Below, piece after piece: positions 1 to 10,093 of a stretch of DNA of 64,000 nt. Every line of letters begins with the position of its first letter. The first letter of the stretch is position 1. The position numbers and the translations under genes were made by a program. Source of the DNA: Aeromonas tecta (GTDB taxonomy: Bacteria > Pseudomonadota > Gammaproteobacteria > Enterobacterales > Aeromonadaceae); the NCBI RefSeq assembly GCF_000820185.1, contig NZ_CDCA01000019.1, forward strand, positions 62,001 through 126,000, written 5' to 3'. The notes beneath the pieces were generated by a model. That model ran no database searches and had not been told where the DNA came from. It saw nothing but the letters and a program-made list of their open reading frames with translations.

Positions 1-542
1 TCAGAAGGAACATTCGGATCCATGGTGGCAAAGCCATTCAGGGCAGAGGCGTAAACAACCTTGAAGTCCAGCTGCTCATCGGTCGCACCCAGGTTGTCAA
101 ACAGGTCGAATACCTGGTCCATTACCCAATCAGGACGAGCACCCGGACGGTCGATCTTGTTGATGACCACGATCGGCTTCAGACCCTGAGCGAAGGCTTT
201 CTGGGTCACGAAACGGGTTTGCGGCATTGGGCCGTCAACGGCGTCAACCAGCAGCAGCACGGAGTCAACCATGGACATAACGCGCTCAACTTCACCACCG
301 AAGTCGGCGTGACCCGGGGTATCTACGATGTTGATGCGGTAGTCGTTCCAGCGGATCGCAGTGTTCTTGGCGAGAATGGTGATGCCACGTTCCCGTTCCA
401 GATCATTGGAGTCCATGATCCGTTCCTGACCTTCACTGGTGCGGTCCAAAGTACCGGACTGCTGCAGCAGCTTATCAACCAGAGTCGTCTTGCCGTGGTC
501 AACGTGCGCAATAATCGCAATATTGCGTAAATTCTCTAACAT
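1..542 (-). CDS. typA: BipA/TypA ribosome-associated GTPase, N-terminal part (runs off window)
   Basis: This is the first 180 codons of the translational GTPase BipA, a ribosome-binding EF-G relative involved in stress and low-temperature ribosome assembly. The N-terminus reads [20 protein letters not shown], so the P-loop (AHVDHGKTT) is at about residues 11-19. The switch II motif [11 protein letters not shown] and the base-recognition motif NKIDRPGA follow. The ATG at 542 is the family start. The gene continues beyond base 1. It diverges from glnA, as in E. coli, with a 351-bp shared regulatory gap. Confidence 0.97.
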   Translation of the reverse strand, partial: MLENLRNIAIIAHVDHGKTTLVDKLLQQSGTLDRTSEGQERIMDSNDLERERGITILAKNTAIRWNDYRINIVDTPGHADFGGEVERVMSMVDSVLLLVDAVDGPMPQTRFVTQKAFAQGLKPIVVINKIDRPGARPDWVMDQVFDLFDNLGATDEQLDFKVVYASALNGFATMDPNVPS

Positions 543-695
543 TCTCGCCTCAATCACCGGGTAAAATTGGGCGCTAATTGTACTCTCGCCTTTGTGATCT
601 GCCTAGCAGAATTGCAGTTCATTCGCACACAACAACGGATCAGGATCATGGACCCCGTGCCGAAAGCCTGCTTAGATGGGGGCAGATCGCGTCGG

Positions 696-712
696 CGCAC
701 CAACCTGGTGCA
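696..712 (+). promoter_or_regulatory. NtrC binding site 1 upstream of glnA
   Basis: The 17-mer CGCACCAACCTGGTGCA matches the NtrC enhancer consensus TGCACC-N4-TGGTGCA except at its first base. It lies about 110 bp upstream of the sigma-54 core promoter, a normal enhancer distance. Confidence 0.85.
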
Positions 713-729
713 CCAAAACGATCCAAGGT

Positions 730-746
730 TGCACCACTTTGAAGCG
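730..746 (+). promoter_or_regulatory. NtrC binding site 2 (weaker) upstream of glnA
   Basis: TGCACCACTTTGAAGCG has a perfect left half-site and a degenerate right half. It is centred 34 bp from site 1, about three helical turns on the same face, as expected for cooperative NtrC enhancers. Confidence 0.6.
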
Positions 747-820
747 CAACCGCGCACGAGAACGGGTGTCCCGGCAGTCTGAAACGGTGCAAGCGCCCTG
801 AAATCAGGCTGTCACAAACT

Positions 821-836
821 TGGCACGATACTGGCT
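821..836 (+). promoter_or_regulatory. Sigma-54 (RpoN) promoter of glnA
   Basis: TGGCACGATACTGGCT fits the -24/-12 consensus TGGCACG-N4-TTGCA. GG (822-823) and GC (834-835) are separated by exactly 10 nt. Transcription should start near 846-848, leaving a leader of about 45 nt with a GGAGGT ribosome site before the ATG. This is the nitrogen-starvation promoter equivalent to glnAp2. Confidence 0.88.
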
Positions 837-893
837 TATGTGAATGTGATGACGCATTCACCCAAAGAGTTTTAACACCGGAGGTTACTTAGC

Positions 894-2303
894 ATGTCAG
901 CTCAGAACGTTTTGGCCTTGATCCAGGAACACGAAGTCAAGTTTGTTGATCTGCGTTTTACCGATACCAAGGGTAAAGAGCAGCACGTATCTATTCCTTC
1001 CCATCAGGTCAACGAAGAGTTCTTCGAAGACGGCAAGATGTTCGATGGTTCCTCCATCGGCGGCTGGAAGGGCATCAACGAGTCTGACATGGTGCTGATG
1101 CCGGATGCGGCCTCCGCCAAGCTGGATCCGTTCACCGAAGAGACCACCCTGAACATCGTCTGTGATGTGCTGGAACCGGCCACCATGCAAGGTTATGACC
1201 GCGACCCGCGCTCCATCTCCAAGCGTGCCGAAGATTTCCTGAAAGCCAGCGGCATCGCTGACACCGTGCTGTTCGGGCCGGAGCCGGAATTCTTCATGTT
1301 CGACAACATCACCTTCTCGAACACCATGGGTCACAGTTTCGTCAAAATCGAATCTGAAGAAGCCGCCTGGAACTCGGGCACCGAATACGAGCACGGCAAC
1401 AAGGGCCACCGTCCCTTCGTCAAGGGTGGGTACTTCCCGGTTGCACCGGTTGACTCCTCCCAGGACATCCGCGCCGCCATGTGTCTGGTGCTGGAAGAGA
1501 TGGGCCAGGTCGTCGAGGCTCACCACCATGAGGTGGCCACTGCCGGTCAGAACGAGATCGCCACTCGCTTCAACACCCTCACCCTGAAAGCGGATGAAGT
1601 TCAGGTACTGAAGTACGTGATCCACAACGTGGCCCACGCCTACAACAAGACCGTCACCTTCATGCCAAAACCCATGTTCGGTGACAACGGCTCCGGCATG
1701 CACTGCCACCAGTCCCTGGTCAAGAACGGCGTCAACCTGTTCGCCGGTGACCTGTACGGCGGTCTGTCCGAGATGGCGCTGCACTACATCGGCGGCATCA
1801 TCAAGCACGCCAAGGCCATCAACGCCTTCGCCAACCCGACCACCAACTCCTACAAGCGTCTGGTACCAGGCTACGAAGCACCTGTCATGCTGGCGTACTC
1901 CGCCCGTAACCGCTCTGCCTCCATCCGTATCCCGGTGGTACCGAGCCCGAAAGCCCGCCGTATCGAGGTGCGCTTCCCGGATCCGGCTGCCAACCCGTAC
2001 CTGGCCTTCGCAGCCCAGCTGATGGCCGGTTTGGACGGCATCATCAACAAAATCCATCCGGGCGACGCCATGGACAAGAACTTGTATGACCTGCCGCCGG
2101 AAGAAGCCGCCGAAGTGCCGACCGTTGCCGGCTCCCTGGACGAAGCCCTGTCCGCACTGGACGCGGATCGCGAGTTCCTGACTCGTGGCGGCGTGTTCAG
2201 CGATGACTTCATCAACTCCTATCTGGAGCTGAAGCAGCACGATGTGGACCGTGTACGCATGACCCCGCACCCGCTGGAGTTCGAGCTGTACTACTCCGTC
2301 TAA
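894..2303 (+). CDS. glnA: Type I glutamine synthetase
   Basis: This cytoplasmic dodecameric GSI enzyme makes glutamine from glutamate, ammonia and ATP. At 469 aa it has the full GSI-beta length. Visible signatures are FDGSSIGGW near residue 50, the metal/ATP-site run [12 protein letters not shown] and the adenylylation motif NLYDLPPEE. The Tyr of that motif is codon 398 (Tyr397 without Met), so activity is probably controlled by GlnE adenylylation. A strong GGAGGT lies 8 nt before the ATG. It heads the nitrogen cluster with glnL and glnG downstream. An intrinsic terminator follows the stop, so glnLG need read-through or their own promoter. Confidence 0.99.
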   Translation: MSAQNVLALIQEHEVKFVDLRFTDTKGKEQHVSIPSHQVNEEFFEDGKMFDGSSIGGWKGINESDMVLMPDAASAKLDPFTEETTLNIVCDVLEPATMQGYDRDPRSISKRAEDFLKASGIADTVLFGPEPEFFMFDNITFSNTMGHSFVKIESEEAAWNSGTEYEHGNKGHRPFVKGGYFPVAPVDSSQDIRAAMCLVLEEMGQVVEAHHHEVATAGQNEIATRFNTLTLKADEVQVLKYVIHNVAHAYNKTVTFMPKPMFGDNGSGMHCHQSLVKNGVNLFAGDLYGGLSEMALHYIGGIIKHAKAINAFANPTTNSYKRLVPGYEAPVMLAYSARNRSASIRIPVVPSPKARRIEVRFPDPAANPYLAFAAQLMAGLDGIINKIHPGDAMDKNLYDLPPEEAAEVPTVAGSLDEALSALDADREFLTRGGVFSDDFINSYLELKQHDVDRVRMTPHPLEFELYYSV

Positions 2304-2329
2304 GCCGGCTCGCTTGCTAGATCCTGATA

Positions 2330-2354
2330 AACCCGCCAACTGGCGGGTTTTTTT
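2330..2354 (+). terminator. Intrinsic terminator of glnA
   Basis: The stem AACCCGCCA / TGGCGGGTT with a 2-nt loop is followed by a run of T. It starts 26 bp after the glnA stop. Confidence 0.9.
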
Positions 2355-2496
2355 ATTGGTATTGCCCGGGAGCCGTGTGAGATTTGCCGGCCGGATCAGG
2401 CCGCCATCGGCAGCGTCTCATCACAACCAAGCCACTAATCCGCCTAACGTTTTTTTCTCTGATAGGATTAAGCAGAATACCGTCAAGGAGAGATGG

Positions 2497-3069
2497 ATGA
2501 AGACAATACACCCGATATGGACACCGGGGCTGCTGCTGATGATCTGCACCGTGCAGGCCGCCACGGTTTATTCCTGGGTCGATGCCAATGGCATCACTCA
2601 TTACACCGATGCCCCTCCCCCCGGCAAGAATGCCAAGGAGCTGGACCTGCGGGTCTCGCCCCTCATCGGTAGCTCCCCCCACTCTGTGCAGGTCGACAAC
2701 TTCAACAGCCTGACCGGCGTCGATGCCAAGAAGGCGCAGGAGAGCGTTCAGCCAACCATTGAGCTGATCTCCCCCGAGCCGGGCAGCACTCTGCGTGACA
2801 ATACCGGCAACGTGGTGTTCCAGGCCGAGGTCACTCCCCGCGCGCCGGTGCAATTTGATGTGCGTCTTACCCTGAACGGCAAGGCGGCCCCCCTCGTTCA
2901 TAACAGCCTGGCGATCCGGGTCGAGAACCTCGATCGCGGCGCCCACGAGGCGCAACTCGAGCTGCTCGCCAAAGACGGTACGATCCTTGCTAAATCTAAG
3001 CCAGTCACCTTTTACCTGCACAGAACGACGGTCGATCCCACTCCCAAACCCACCCCCAAGGCTGATTAG
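2497..3069 (+). CDS. DUF4124 domain-containing exported protein
   Basis: This is a 190-aa protein with a cleavable signal peptide (MKTIHPIWTPGLLLMICTVQA) followed by the DUF4124 signature TVYSWVDANGITHYTDAPPPG. The C-terminal half, from about residue 85, looks like a small beta-rich Ig-like domain (ISPEPGSTLRDNTGNV). The ATG at 2497 is chosen because AAGGAGAG lies just upstream and it gives a clean signal peptide. It sits between glnA and glnL, a placement also seen in other gammaproteobacteria. DUF4124 proteins are periplasmic with no settled function; a nitrogen role is only suggested by position. Confidence 0.85.
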   Translation: MKTIHPIWTPGLLLMICTVQAATVYSWVDANGITHYTDAPPPGKNAKELDLRVSPLIGSSPHSVQVDNFNSLTGVDAKKAQESVQPTIELISPEPGSTLRDNTGNVVFQAEVTPRAPVQFDVRLTLNGKAAPLVHNSLAIRVENLDRGAHEAQLELLAKDGTILAKSKPVTFYLHRTTVDPTPKPTPKAD

Positions 3070-3103
3070 GGGTGATGTGATACACCGATGCGGGTAAACT
3101 AAA

Positions 3104-3120
3104 TGCACCATATCGGTGCA
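3104..3120 (+). promoter_or_regulatory. NtrC box in the glnL promoter region
   Basis: TGCACCATATCGGTGCA is a near-perfect NtrC site (one mismatch to TGCACC-N4-TGGTGCA), about 36 bp before the glnL GTG. In E. coli NtrC represses glnLp through a site like this. Here it would hold NtrB/NtrC low under nitrogen sufficiency. A TAAACT just upstream (about 3096-3101) could be the -10. Confidence 0.8.
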
Positions 3121-3155
3121 TCATTGGTGTGTAGCACCGTTTTAGGGAGAAACCT

Positions 3156-4223
3156 GTGCCAACCCGCTCGGATCATGCCAAGACACTCTTGGACAACCTG
3201 CTGACCGCCGTCATCCTGATGGACGAACGGCTCTGCATTCAATTCGTCAATCCGGCGGCCGAACAGCTGCTCTCCCTCAGCGAACGACGATTGATCGGGA
3301 TCGAGCTACCCCATCTGCTTGAGCACATCTCCCTCGACTTGCAACGCTTCAAGCAGTGCCTCATTTCAGGGCAAGGCTTCACCGACAGCGAAGTCACGCT
3401 GGTGGTGGAAGGGGAGCCCAGGCTGGTCGAGATCAGCGTGAGCCCCATGGCCGACACCCTCGGCGAGCATGAGCAACGGCTGATGGTGGTGGAGCTGCGC
3501 AAGATCGATCAGCAGAAGAAGATCAGTCAGGAGCTGCAGCAGCATGCCCAGCAGCAGGCTGCCAAGGAGCTGGTGCGTGGCCTGGCCCACGAGATCAAGA
3601 ATCCGCTGGGCGGGCTGCGTGGCGCGGCCCAGCTGCTGCAAAAGGAGTTGCCAGATCCGGCCTTGCGCGAATACACCGGCATCATCATCGAGCAGGCCGA
3701 TCGGCTGCGGGTGCTGGTCGATCGCCTGCTCGGCCCCCAGCGGCCGGGTCGTCATCAGATGCACAACGTGCACTCGGTGCTAGAGCAGGTGCGCCGCCTG
3801 GTGGATCTGGAGCTGCCGCCCCAGATCCGCATCGAGCGGGACTATGATCCCAGCATCCCGGAATTCGAGATGGAGCCGGATCAGCTGCAGCAGGCGTTCC
3901 TCAACATGGTGCGCAACGCCGCCGAGGCGCTGGGGGAACAAACCGGGCTCATCCGCATCAAGACTCGTACCGCCTTCCAGATCACCATCCACGGTCAGCG
4001 CTACCGCTTGGCGGCGGAGATCAAGATCATCGACAACGGCCCCGGCATTCCCGATGCCATCCGCGACACCCTGTTCTACCCCATGATCACCGGCAAGGAG
4101 GGAGGCACGGGGCTTGGCCTCTCCATCGCCCAGAACCTGATCGATCAGCACAAGGGACGCATCGACTGTATCAGCTGGCCCGGCCACACCGAATTCACCA
4201 TCTACCTACCGCTTCGCAAATAA
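3156..4223 (+). CDS. glnL: Nitrogen regulation sensor kinase NtrB (GlnL)
   Basis: This is a 355-aa cytoplasmic histidine kinase/phosphatase that phosphorylates NtrC and is controlled by PII. It has an N-terminal PAS domain (about 5-115), a dimerisation H-box LVRGLAHEIKNPLGG with the phospho-accepting His at 145, and the ATPase boxes N (MVRNAAEAL), G1 (DNGPGIP) and G2 (GTGLGLS). Translation starts at a GTG preceded by AGGGAGA. glnG follows after 9 bp in the same operon. No transmembrane segment is seen, as expected. Confidence 0.98.
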   Translation: MPTRSDHAKTLLDNLLTAVILMDERLCIQFVNPAAEQLLSLSERRLIGIELPHLLEHISLDLQRFKQCLISGQGFTDSEVTLVVEGEPRLVEISVSPMADTLGEHEQRLMVVELRKIDQQKKISQELQQHAQQQAAKELVRGLAHEIKNPLGGLRGAAQLLQKELPDPALREYTGIIIEQADRLRVLVDRLLGPQRPGRHQMHNVHSVLEQVRRLVDLELPPQIRIERDYDPSIPEFEMEPDQLQQAFLNMVRNAAEALGEQTGLIRIKTRTAFQITIHGQRYRLAAEIKIIDNGPGIPDAIRDTLFYPMITGKEGGTGLGLSIAQNLIDQHKGRIDCISWPGHTEFTIYLPLRK

Positions 4224-4232
4224 GGGAACCTC

Positions 4233-5651
<1,419 letters not shown>

Positions 5652-5704
5652 GCCGTTGGGAAAAACGATTACCATCACGCCTTGACGCATCGCCGACCAA
5701 TAAG

Positions 5705-5737
5705 ACCCCGTTTGCTTGCAAACGGGGTATCTTTTTT
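5705..5737 (+). terminator. Intrinsic terminator after glnG
   Basis: The stem ACCCCGTTTG / CAAACGGGGT with a CTTG loop is followed by TATCTTTTTT. Confidence 0.9.
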
Positions 5738-5792
5738 AGGAGCCCTGCCTAGAATGGCAGGCTTTCCAACCCGACTCGCAGAAGGCGCCACC

Positions 5793-6794
5793 ATGATTGA
5801 CAGATCCCTCCCCCTGACCGACCTGCACCGCCATCTGGATGGCAACATCCGCCCGCAGACCATTCTCGAGCTGGGTCGTCTGCACAACATCCAGCTGCCC
5901 GCCGATGAGCTGGAGGCGCTGCGCCCCCACGTGCAGATCGTCGAAAACGAGCCAAGCCTGGTCGCCTTCCTGAAGAAACTGGACTGGGGTGTGGCCGTGC
6001 TGGCCGACTACGATGCCTGTCGCCGGGTCGCCTACGAGAACGTGGAAGACCTGCTGCGCGCCGGTATCGATTATGCCGAGTTGCGCTTCAGCCCGGCCTA
6101 CATGGCGATGGCCCACAAGCTGCACCCGCAAGGCGTGGTAGAAGCCATCATCGACGGCGTCGCCGCCGGCAGCCGTGACTTTGGCATCAAGACCAACCTC
6201 ATCGGCATCATGAGCCGCACCTTCGGCACCGCACAGTGTCATGCCGAATTGGAAGCTTGCCTGGCTCACCGTGATCGCCTGGTCGCCATCGATCTGGCCG
6301 GCGACGAGCTGGGCTTCCCCGGCGAGCTGTTCACCGACCACTTCCGCAAGGTACGTGATGCCGGCATGCGGGTCAGCGTTCACGCCGGTGAAGCGGCGGG
6401 CCCCGAAAGCATGTGGCAGGCCATCCGCGAGCTGGGGGCCGAGCGTATCGGTCACGGCGTCAAGGCCATCCAGGATCCGGCCCTGATGGCCTATCTGGCG
6501 GAGCATCGCATCGGCATCGAGTCCTGCCTCACCTCCAACCTGCAGACCACCACGGTGGCAAGTCTGACCGAGCACCCGATCCGCCAGTTCCTGGCCGCCG
6601 GCGTACTGGCTTGCCTCAATACCGACGACCCTGCTGTTGAAGGCATAGATCTGCCATACGAATACGAGGTCGTAGCCCCTGCGGCTGGCATGACTGCGGA
6701 TGAAATACGCACCGCACAGCGCAATGGTCTGACACTGGCCTTCCTGAGCGAGGCCGAGAAGGCCGAACTGAGCGCCCGCGCCGCCAACCGCTAA
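5793..6794 (+). CDS. add: Adenosine deaminase
   Basis: This cytoplasmic zinc enzyme deaminates adenosine and deoxyadenosine to inosine in purine salvage. It has 333 aa, matching E. coli Add almost end to end. Zinc ligands DLHRH (His12, His14), the HAGEA motif, IGHGVK and the distal NTDDP are all present. I chose the ATG at 5793 because it gives the conserved MIDxxLPLTD start; an upstream in-frame ATG at 5754 would add 13 residues. Unlike Vibrio vulnificus add, no adenine-riboswitch aptamer is visible in the short leader. Confidence 0.97.
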   Translation: MIDRSLPLTDLHRHLDGNIRPQTILELGRLHNIQLPADELEALRPHVQIVENEPSLVAFLKKLDWGVAVLADYDACRRVAYENVEDLLRAGIDYAELRFSPAYMAMAHKLHPQGVVEAIIDGVAAGSRDFGIKTNLIGIMSRTFGTAQCHAELEACLAHRDRLVAIDLAGDELGFPGELFTDHFRKVRDAGMRVSVHAGEAAGPESMWQAIRELGAERIGHGVKAIQDPALMAYLAEHRIGIESCLTSNLQTTTVASLTEHPIRQFLAAGVLACLNTDDPAVEGIDLPYEYEVVAPAAGMTADEIRTAQRNGLTLAFLSEAEKAELSARAANR

Positions 6795-6812
6795 GGTTCG
6801 CTCAGCGTCCAT

Positions 6813-6841
6813 AAAAAAACCGCCGAGAGGCGGTTTTTTTT
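6813..6841. terminator. Bidirectional terminator between add and hemN
   Basis: AAAACCGCC-GAGA-GGCGGTTTT has an A-run on the left and a T-run on the right. It can therefore end both the rightward add and the leftward hemN transcripts. Confidence 0.9.
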
Positions 6842-6862
6842 ATGCTTTCGGGCAGGCTGCCG

Positions 6863-8236
6863 TCAGATCACTCGGGAGAACTGCTGCTGACGCGCCTTGC
6901 TGCGCAGGTACACATCGAAGCACATGCAGATGTTGCGGATGAGCAGCTGACCGGTGGAGACCACCTCCAGTCCATCGTCCATCATACGCACCAGACCGTC
7001 GTCGATGAAGGTCTGCAGTAGCTTGAGATCTTCCGCAAAGTAGTCCTTGAAGACCAGACCGTGGACCTGCTCGACGGCGGCAAAGTTCAGAGAGAAGTCG
7101 CAGATGAGGCGCTTGATCACCTCGCGGCGGATCAGGTCATCCTGATTGAGGGAACACCCCTTCCACTGGGCATGGCCCAGCTCGTCCACCTGAGCGTAAT
7201 AGGCCTTGAGATCCTTCTGGTTCTGGGAGTAGGCATCGCCGATCATGCTGATGGAGGAGACGCCGAGGCCCAACAGATCGCAATCCCCCTGGGTGGTGTA
7301 ACCCTGGAAGTTGCGGTGCAGCTTGCCTTCACGCTGGGCCACCGCCAGCTCGTCATCCGGCTTGGCGAAGTGATCCATGCCGATGAACTGGTAGCCCTGG
7401 CCGGTGAGGAAGGCGATGGTGTCTTGCAGCATGGCCAGCTTCTCCCGGGGCGCCGGCATGTCCGCTTCTTTCAGCTTGTGCTGGGCGGCGAAGCGACTCG
7501 GCAGGTGGGCGTAGTTGAAGATGGAGAGGCGGGCCGGATCCGTCTTGAGCACTTCTTCCAGGGTGTGGTGGAAGCTGTCACGGTTCTGGTGCGGCAATCC
7601 GTAGATAAGGTCGAGGTTGGTGGAGCGGAAACCCAATTTACGGGCATGCTCCAGCATGGCGCGAATGAAGTCGTTGTCCTGCTCACGGTTGACCGCAACC
7701 TGGACCGCCTTGTTGAAGTCCTGCACGCCAAGGCTGATGCGGTTGAAGCCCAGCTCCCGCAGCACATCCAGCATGTTGAGCTCGATCTCTCGCGGATCCA
7801 CTTCGATGCTGATCTCGCCTTCGTCTGCAAACTGGAAGTGCTCGCGCAACATGGCCATCAGGCGGCGGGCTTGGGCTTCGTCCAGATAGGTGGGAGTGCC
7901 ACCGCCCCAGTGCAGCTGGGTCACCAGCCGGTGCTTGAATAGCAGGGCCTGCGCCTTGATCTCTTGCTCGAGGAAATCCAGATACTGATCGGCCTTGTGC
8001 TGGTGACGGGTGATCACCTTGTTGCAGCCGCAGTAGTAGCAGAGTTTGTGGCAGAAAGGGATGTGCACGTAGAGCGACAGGTTGCGGGCCGGATACTGGC
8101 CTGCGGCGTGAACGAAATCCGGGTAGCCGAACTGTTCGTTGAACTCCAGCGCAGTGGGATAGGAGGTATAACGCGGGCCGCTGTAGTTGTATTTCTCGAT
8201 CAGGGCCTGGTCCCATACAATCTGTTCTACTTGCAC
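6863..8236 (-). CDS. hemN: Oxygen-independent coproporphyrinogen III oxidase
   Basis: This radical-SAM enzyme decarboxylates coproporphyrinogen III to protoporphyrinogen IX in anaerobic haem synthesis. The 4Fe-4S/SAM motif CHKLCYYCGC is present, as are GGGTPT and the HemN C-terminal domain. I start at the GTG at 8236: it is preceded by AGAGGAA at good spacing and gives 457 aa, the exact E. coli length, aligning with its start (VQVEQIVWDQALIEKYNYSG). A longer TTG start at 8263 is less likely. It is the last gene of the leftward yihI-DUF2489-hemN unit. The oxygen-dependent counterpart hemF is at 13.4-14.4 kb. Confidence 0.97.
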   Translation of the reverse strand: MQVEQIVWDQALIEKYNYSGPRYTSYPTALEFNEQFGYPDFVHAAGQYPARNLSLYVHIPFCHKLCYYCGCNKVITRHQHKADQYLDFLEQEIKAQALLFKHRLVTQLHWGGGTPTYLDEAQARRLMAMLREHFQFADEGEISIEVDPREIELNMLDVLRELGFNRISLGVQDFNKAVQVAVNREQDNDFIRAMLEHARKLGFRSTNLDLIYGLPHQNRDSFHHTLEEVLKTDPARLSIFNYAHLPSRFAAQHKLKEADMPAPREKLAMLQDTIAFLTGQGYQFIGMDHFAKPDDELAVAQREGKLHRNFQGYTTQGDCDLLGLGVSSISMIGDAYSQNQKDLKAYYAQVDELGHAQWKGCSLNQDDLIRREVIKRLICDFSLNFAAVEQVHGLVFKDYFAEDLKLLQTFIDDGLVRMMDDGLEVVSTGQLLIRNICMCFDVYLRSKARQQQFSRVI

Positions 8237-8259
8237 GCTTGCTTCCTCTTTCTTTTTTA

Positions 8260-8712
8260 TCAACGGCTTAACTGAAAATCCTTCAGCTGGGCCACATCCT
8301 TGAGGATCTGCGCCTCCAGCTCGGCCTCGTAGCCGCTGCGCTCGAGATCCATTCTCATCACTTCATTGCGTTTGAGTGCGCGCCTCGCCTCGTGAGTCGG
8401 CATCTCCTTCACCTTCTCATAGAGGCCATACAGACCGGGGAACTCGCTGGCAAACACGCGCCCGCCTTTGATCTGCAGGGCATCCAGCAGGTTGGTCAGA
8501 CGGATGGCCCCTTCCGAATAGTCGCACTGCCCGTCCCGCACCGCATGGGCGATCACCCTGACGCTGTCGAGGATGCGTTCATTGCGGGCCGCGATGGCCT
8601 GTTGCTGCGCATCGCGCTGGCGCTTGAGACGGGCCAGCAGGGTACCGGCGTAAACCGCCAGCCCCAGCAAGACAAGGCCACCCAACAGGGCAGCCAGCAT
8701 CCATCCACTCAT
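8260..8712 (-). CDS. DUF2489 family membrane-anchored protein
   Basis: This is a 150-aa protein with one N-terminal transmembrane helix (MSGWMLAALLGGLVLLGLAVY) and a charged cytoplasmic helical domain carrying the DUF2489 signature (AIRLTNLLDAL, RGRVF-like and FPGLYGLYEKV segments). Its ATG overlaps the yihI stop (TGATG), indicating translational coupling. The family is common next to yihI/hemN in Aeromonas- and Vibrio-type genomes and has no assigned function. Confidence 0.85.
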   Translation of the reverse strand: MSGWMLAALLGGLVLLGLAVYAGTLLARLKRQRDAQQQAIAARNERILDSVRVIAHAVRDGQCDYSEGAIRLTNLLDALQIKGGRVFASEFPGLYGLYEKVKEMPTHEARRALKRNEVMRMDLERSGYEAELEAQILKDVAQLKDFQLSR

Positions 8713-9290
8713 CACTTCTTCTTCGGCTCTGGCTTGGGTTCAGGCTGATAACCGGCCTGGTTGAAGCGCTCCCACAACTCCTCTTCGGAGGCGGGCTGGC
8801 TCGGCTCGTCGAAGTCGGCCTCTTCAAATACAGCATCGTCATCTTCGTCTTCATCGGTGTCGATGATGCCGAGTTCGTCCATCAGCTCCTGGTAACGATC
8901 GACGCGCTGATCTACCCAGCTCTGTTCGGCCGCTTCCAGGGTCTCGCCGTTATCCAGCCGATCCAGCAGGTCGTTCAGACGATCATCGTTCTCGATGGAG
9001 GCGAGTTCCTGCTCAGGTGTCATCACCAACAGCTTCTCTTTTAGCGGCTTGGGAGCGACTGACTTGGTTTTCTTCTCGTCCATGATCAGCACGACCGGCT
9101 TGCGGGAACCGATGCGCGGATCCTTGGGCTGCTTGTTACCGCTGTTATGAGACTGTTCTGTCTGCTGGCGGGAGCCTGCCTTCAAGCCCTTGCGCTTGGC
9201 GGCGCGTTTACGCTCACGGCCTTCCAGGGCACTGGTATCTGATTCTTTGCGCTTGCCGGTAGGCTTGCGGGTGGGTTGTTTGGCCGACAT
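8712..9290 (-). CDS. yihI: Der GTPase-activating protein YihI
   Basis: This 192-aa soluble protein stimulates the GTPase of the ribosome-assembly factor Der. The N-terminus is very basic (KQPTRKPTGKRKE...KRAAKRKGLK), followed by the conserved YihI core (EKLLVMTPEQELASIENDDRLNDLLDRLDNGETL) and an acidic tail (DTDEDEDDD). The ATG at 9290 has GGAG about 8 nt upstream; the frame runs further upstream without family similarity. It is the first gene of yihI-DUF2489-hemN. The E. coli locus has the same yihI-hemN pair next to csrC. Confidence 0.95.
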   Translation of the reverse strand: MSAKQPTRKPTGKRKESDTSALEGRERKRAAKRKGLKAGSRQQTEQSHNSGNKQPKDPRIGSRKPVVLIMDEKKTKSVAPKPLKEKLLVMTPEQELASIENDDRLNDLLDRLDNGETLEAAEQSWVDQRVDRYQELMDELGIIDTDEDEDDDAVFEEADFDEPSQPASEEELWERFNQAGYQPEPKPEPKKK

Positions 9291-9503
9291 GAATGACTCC
9301 GACAAATAACTGGATTGAAGCCCGAACCCGGGATGTTCTCGTCCGGGGAAGATGCTGAAGCGGGAACAGTAAATCTGGAACAAGAGTGGGATCCTGCGCC
9401 AATTCGGCCATATTTGACCGCTGAACACCGCAGGATCGGCATCCTCTGGGCATGTTGCTGGTATTTTGACACAGAATGGCTAGGCGGGTTAATGACCCAA
9501 TAG

Positions 9504-9527
9504 AAAAAAGGCAGCCGAAGCTGCCTT
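9504..9527 (-). terminator. Intrinsic terminator of the CsrC-like RNA
   Basis: Read on the minus strand, AAGGCAGC-TTCG-GCTGCCTT is followed by more T. This is a UUCG-capped 8-bp stem with a U-tract. Confidence 0.9.
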
Positions 9528-9828
9528 GATATGTTTATGCGAGTCCCATTCCCTGGCTGCAAATCGCCTTTTCCCCAGGCGTACCTCTGCGCATCATATC
9601 TTGAGGTCTTCCTGACCCTTGTTGGTCAATCCTGAATGTGCGTGTGCTTGCCTGACCCGTCCCGATGACATCCTGCCATCCATCCGGGGTGGTTGCCTCC
9701 CGCAGCCCCGCTCGTCCAGAGCGGTCACCATCCTGGTCTTTCAATCCGTGCTCATCACTTGTCGTGGACTGAGCCGACTCCCTGTCCAACCTTCCCGAGC
9801 ATGAATCGGCTCGCTGGGTCACTCCATG
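9504..9828 (-). ncRNA. csrC: CsrB/CsrC-type CsrA-sequestering small RNA (csrC position)
   Basis: On the minus strand the stretch read from about 9828 down to 9504 has 17-18 GGA triplets (plus-strand TCC at 9544, 9550, 9572, 9610, 9630, 9660, 9671, 9679, 9683, 9698, 9715, 9731, 9745, 9779, 9785, 9793, 9823, 9831). About five would be expected by chance. Many are AGGA or GGGA, the CsrA-binding core. It ends in a strong terminator (9504-9527). A plausible promoter is TTGAGC / 16 nt / TACAGT, with -10 at 9834-9839. E. coli csrC lies in the same place and orientation, between yihA/engB and yihI. I infer an RNA of about 320 nt that titrates CsrA/RsmA. The exact 5' end is a guess. Confidence 0.85.
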
Positions 9829-9925
9829 TATCCACTGTAGCAACTTGGCAAAATGGCTCAATCCACTCAAAATGTTTTCAAACGAAGATAATTTGCCAGT
9901 TCATATTTAACATATTGAAAGTTAT

Positions 9926-9944
9926 AGCTTCCATAATGAAAGCT
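9926..9944. promoter_or_regulatory. Imperfect palindrome upstream of the CsrC-like RNA
   Basis: AGCTTCCAT-A-ATGAAAGCT has 9-bp arms with one mismatch, roughly 100-115 bp upstream of the inferred RNA start. Response regulators of the UvrY/GacA/VarA family activate csr RNAs from far-upstream palindromes. The sequence is not the canonical TGTAAG-N6-CTTACA, so the assignment is tentative. Confidence 0.35.
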
Positions 9945-10038
9945 GTCGCTTGTTTCAGCCCGGACCGGACTTTGAAATGGGAGATCTCTTACAACAATGC
10001 GAGCCATTTATGAAAAATGGTTTTAAAGGTCAAAAATA

Positions 10039-10063
10039 AACGGGAAACCAATGGTTCCCCGTT
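10039..10063 (-). terminator. Intrinsic terminator of the cytochrome c4 gene
   Basis: On the minus strand AACGGGGAACCA / TGGTTTCCCGTT (imperfect stem) is followed by TATTTTTG, 31 bp after the stop. Confidence 0.8.
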
Positions 10064-10093
10064 CTTTTCAAGAAGATAAACAGCAGGTATTTA

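Larger units (their letters stand above)
543..893. promoter_or_regulatory. bipA-glnA divergent regulatory region
   Basis: This 351-bp gap has no gene; the small open frames in it are not convincing. It holds two NtrC-type boxes and a sigma-54 promoter for glnA, annotated separately. A bipA promoter must lie on the minus strand, but I cannot place it confidently. Confidence 0.8.

Noticed and set aside
897-2339. 480-codon open frame antisense to glnA
   Set aside because: It is a shadow frame of the GC-rich glnA gene, with no family character and on the wrong strand.
5652-5792. Possible adenine riboswitch before add, as in Vibrio vulnificus
   Set aside because: The gap contains the glnG terminator and no purine-aptamer core; only about 55 bp remain before the ATG.
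9693-10013. 106-codon open frame in the yihI-cytochrome c4 gap
   Set aside because: It is antisense to the GGA-rich small RNA and has no ribosome site; the RNA explains the region better.
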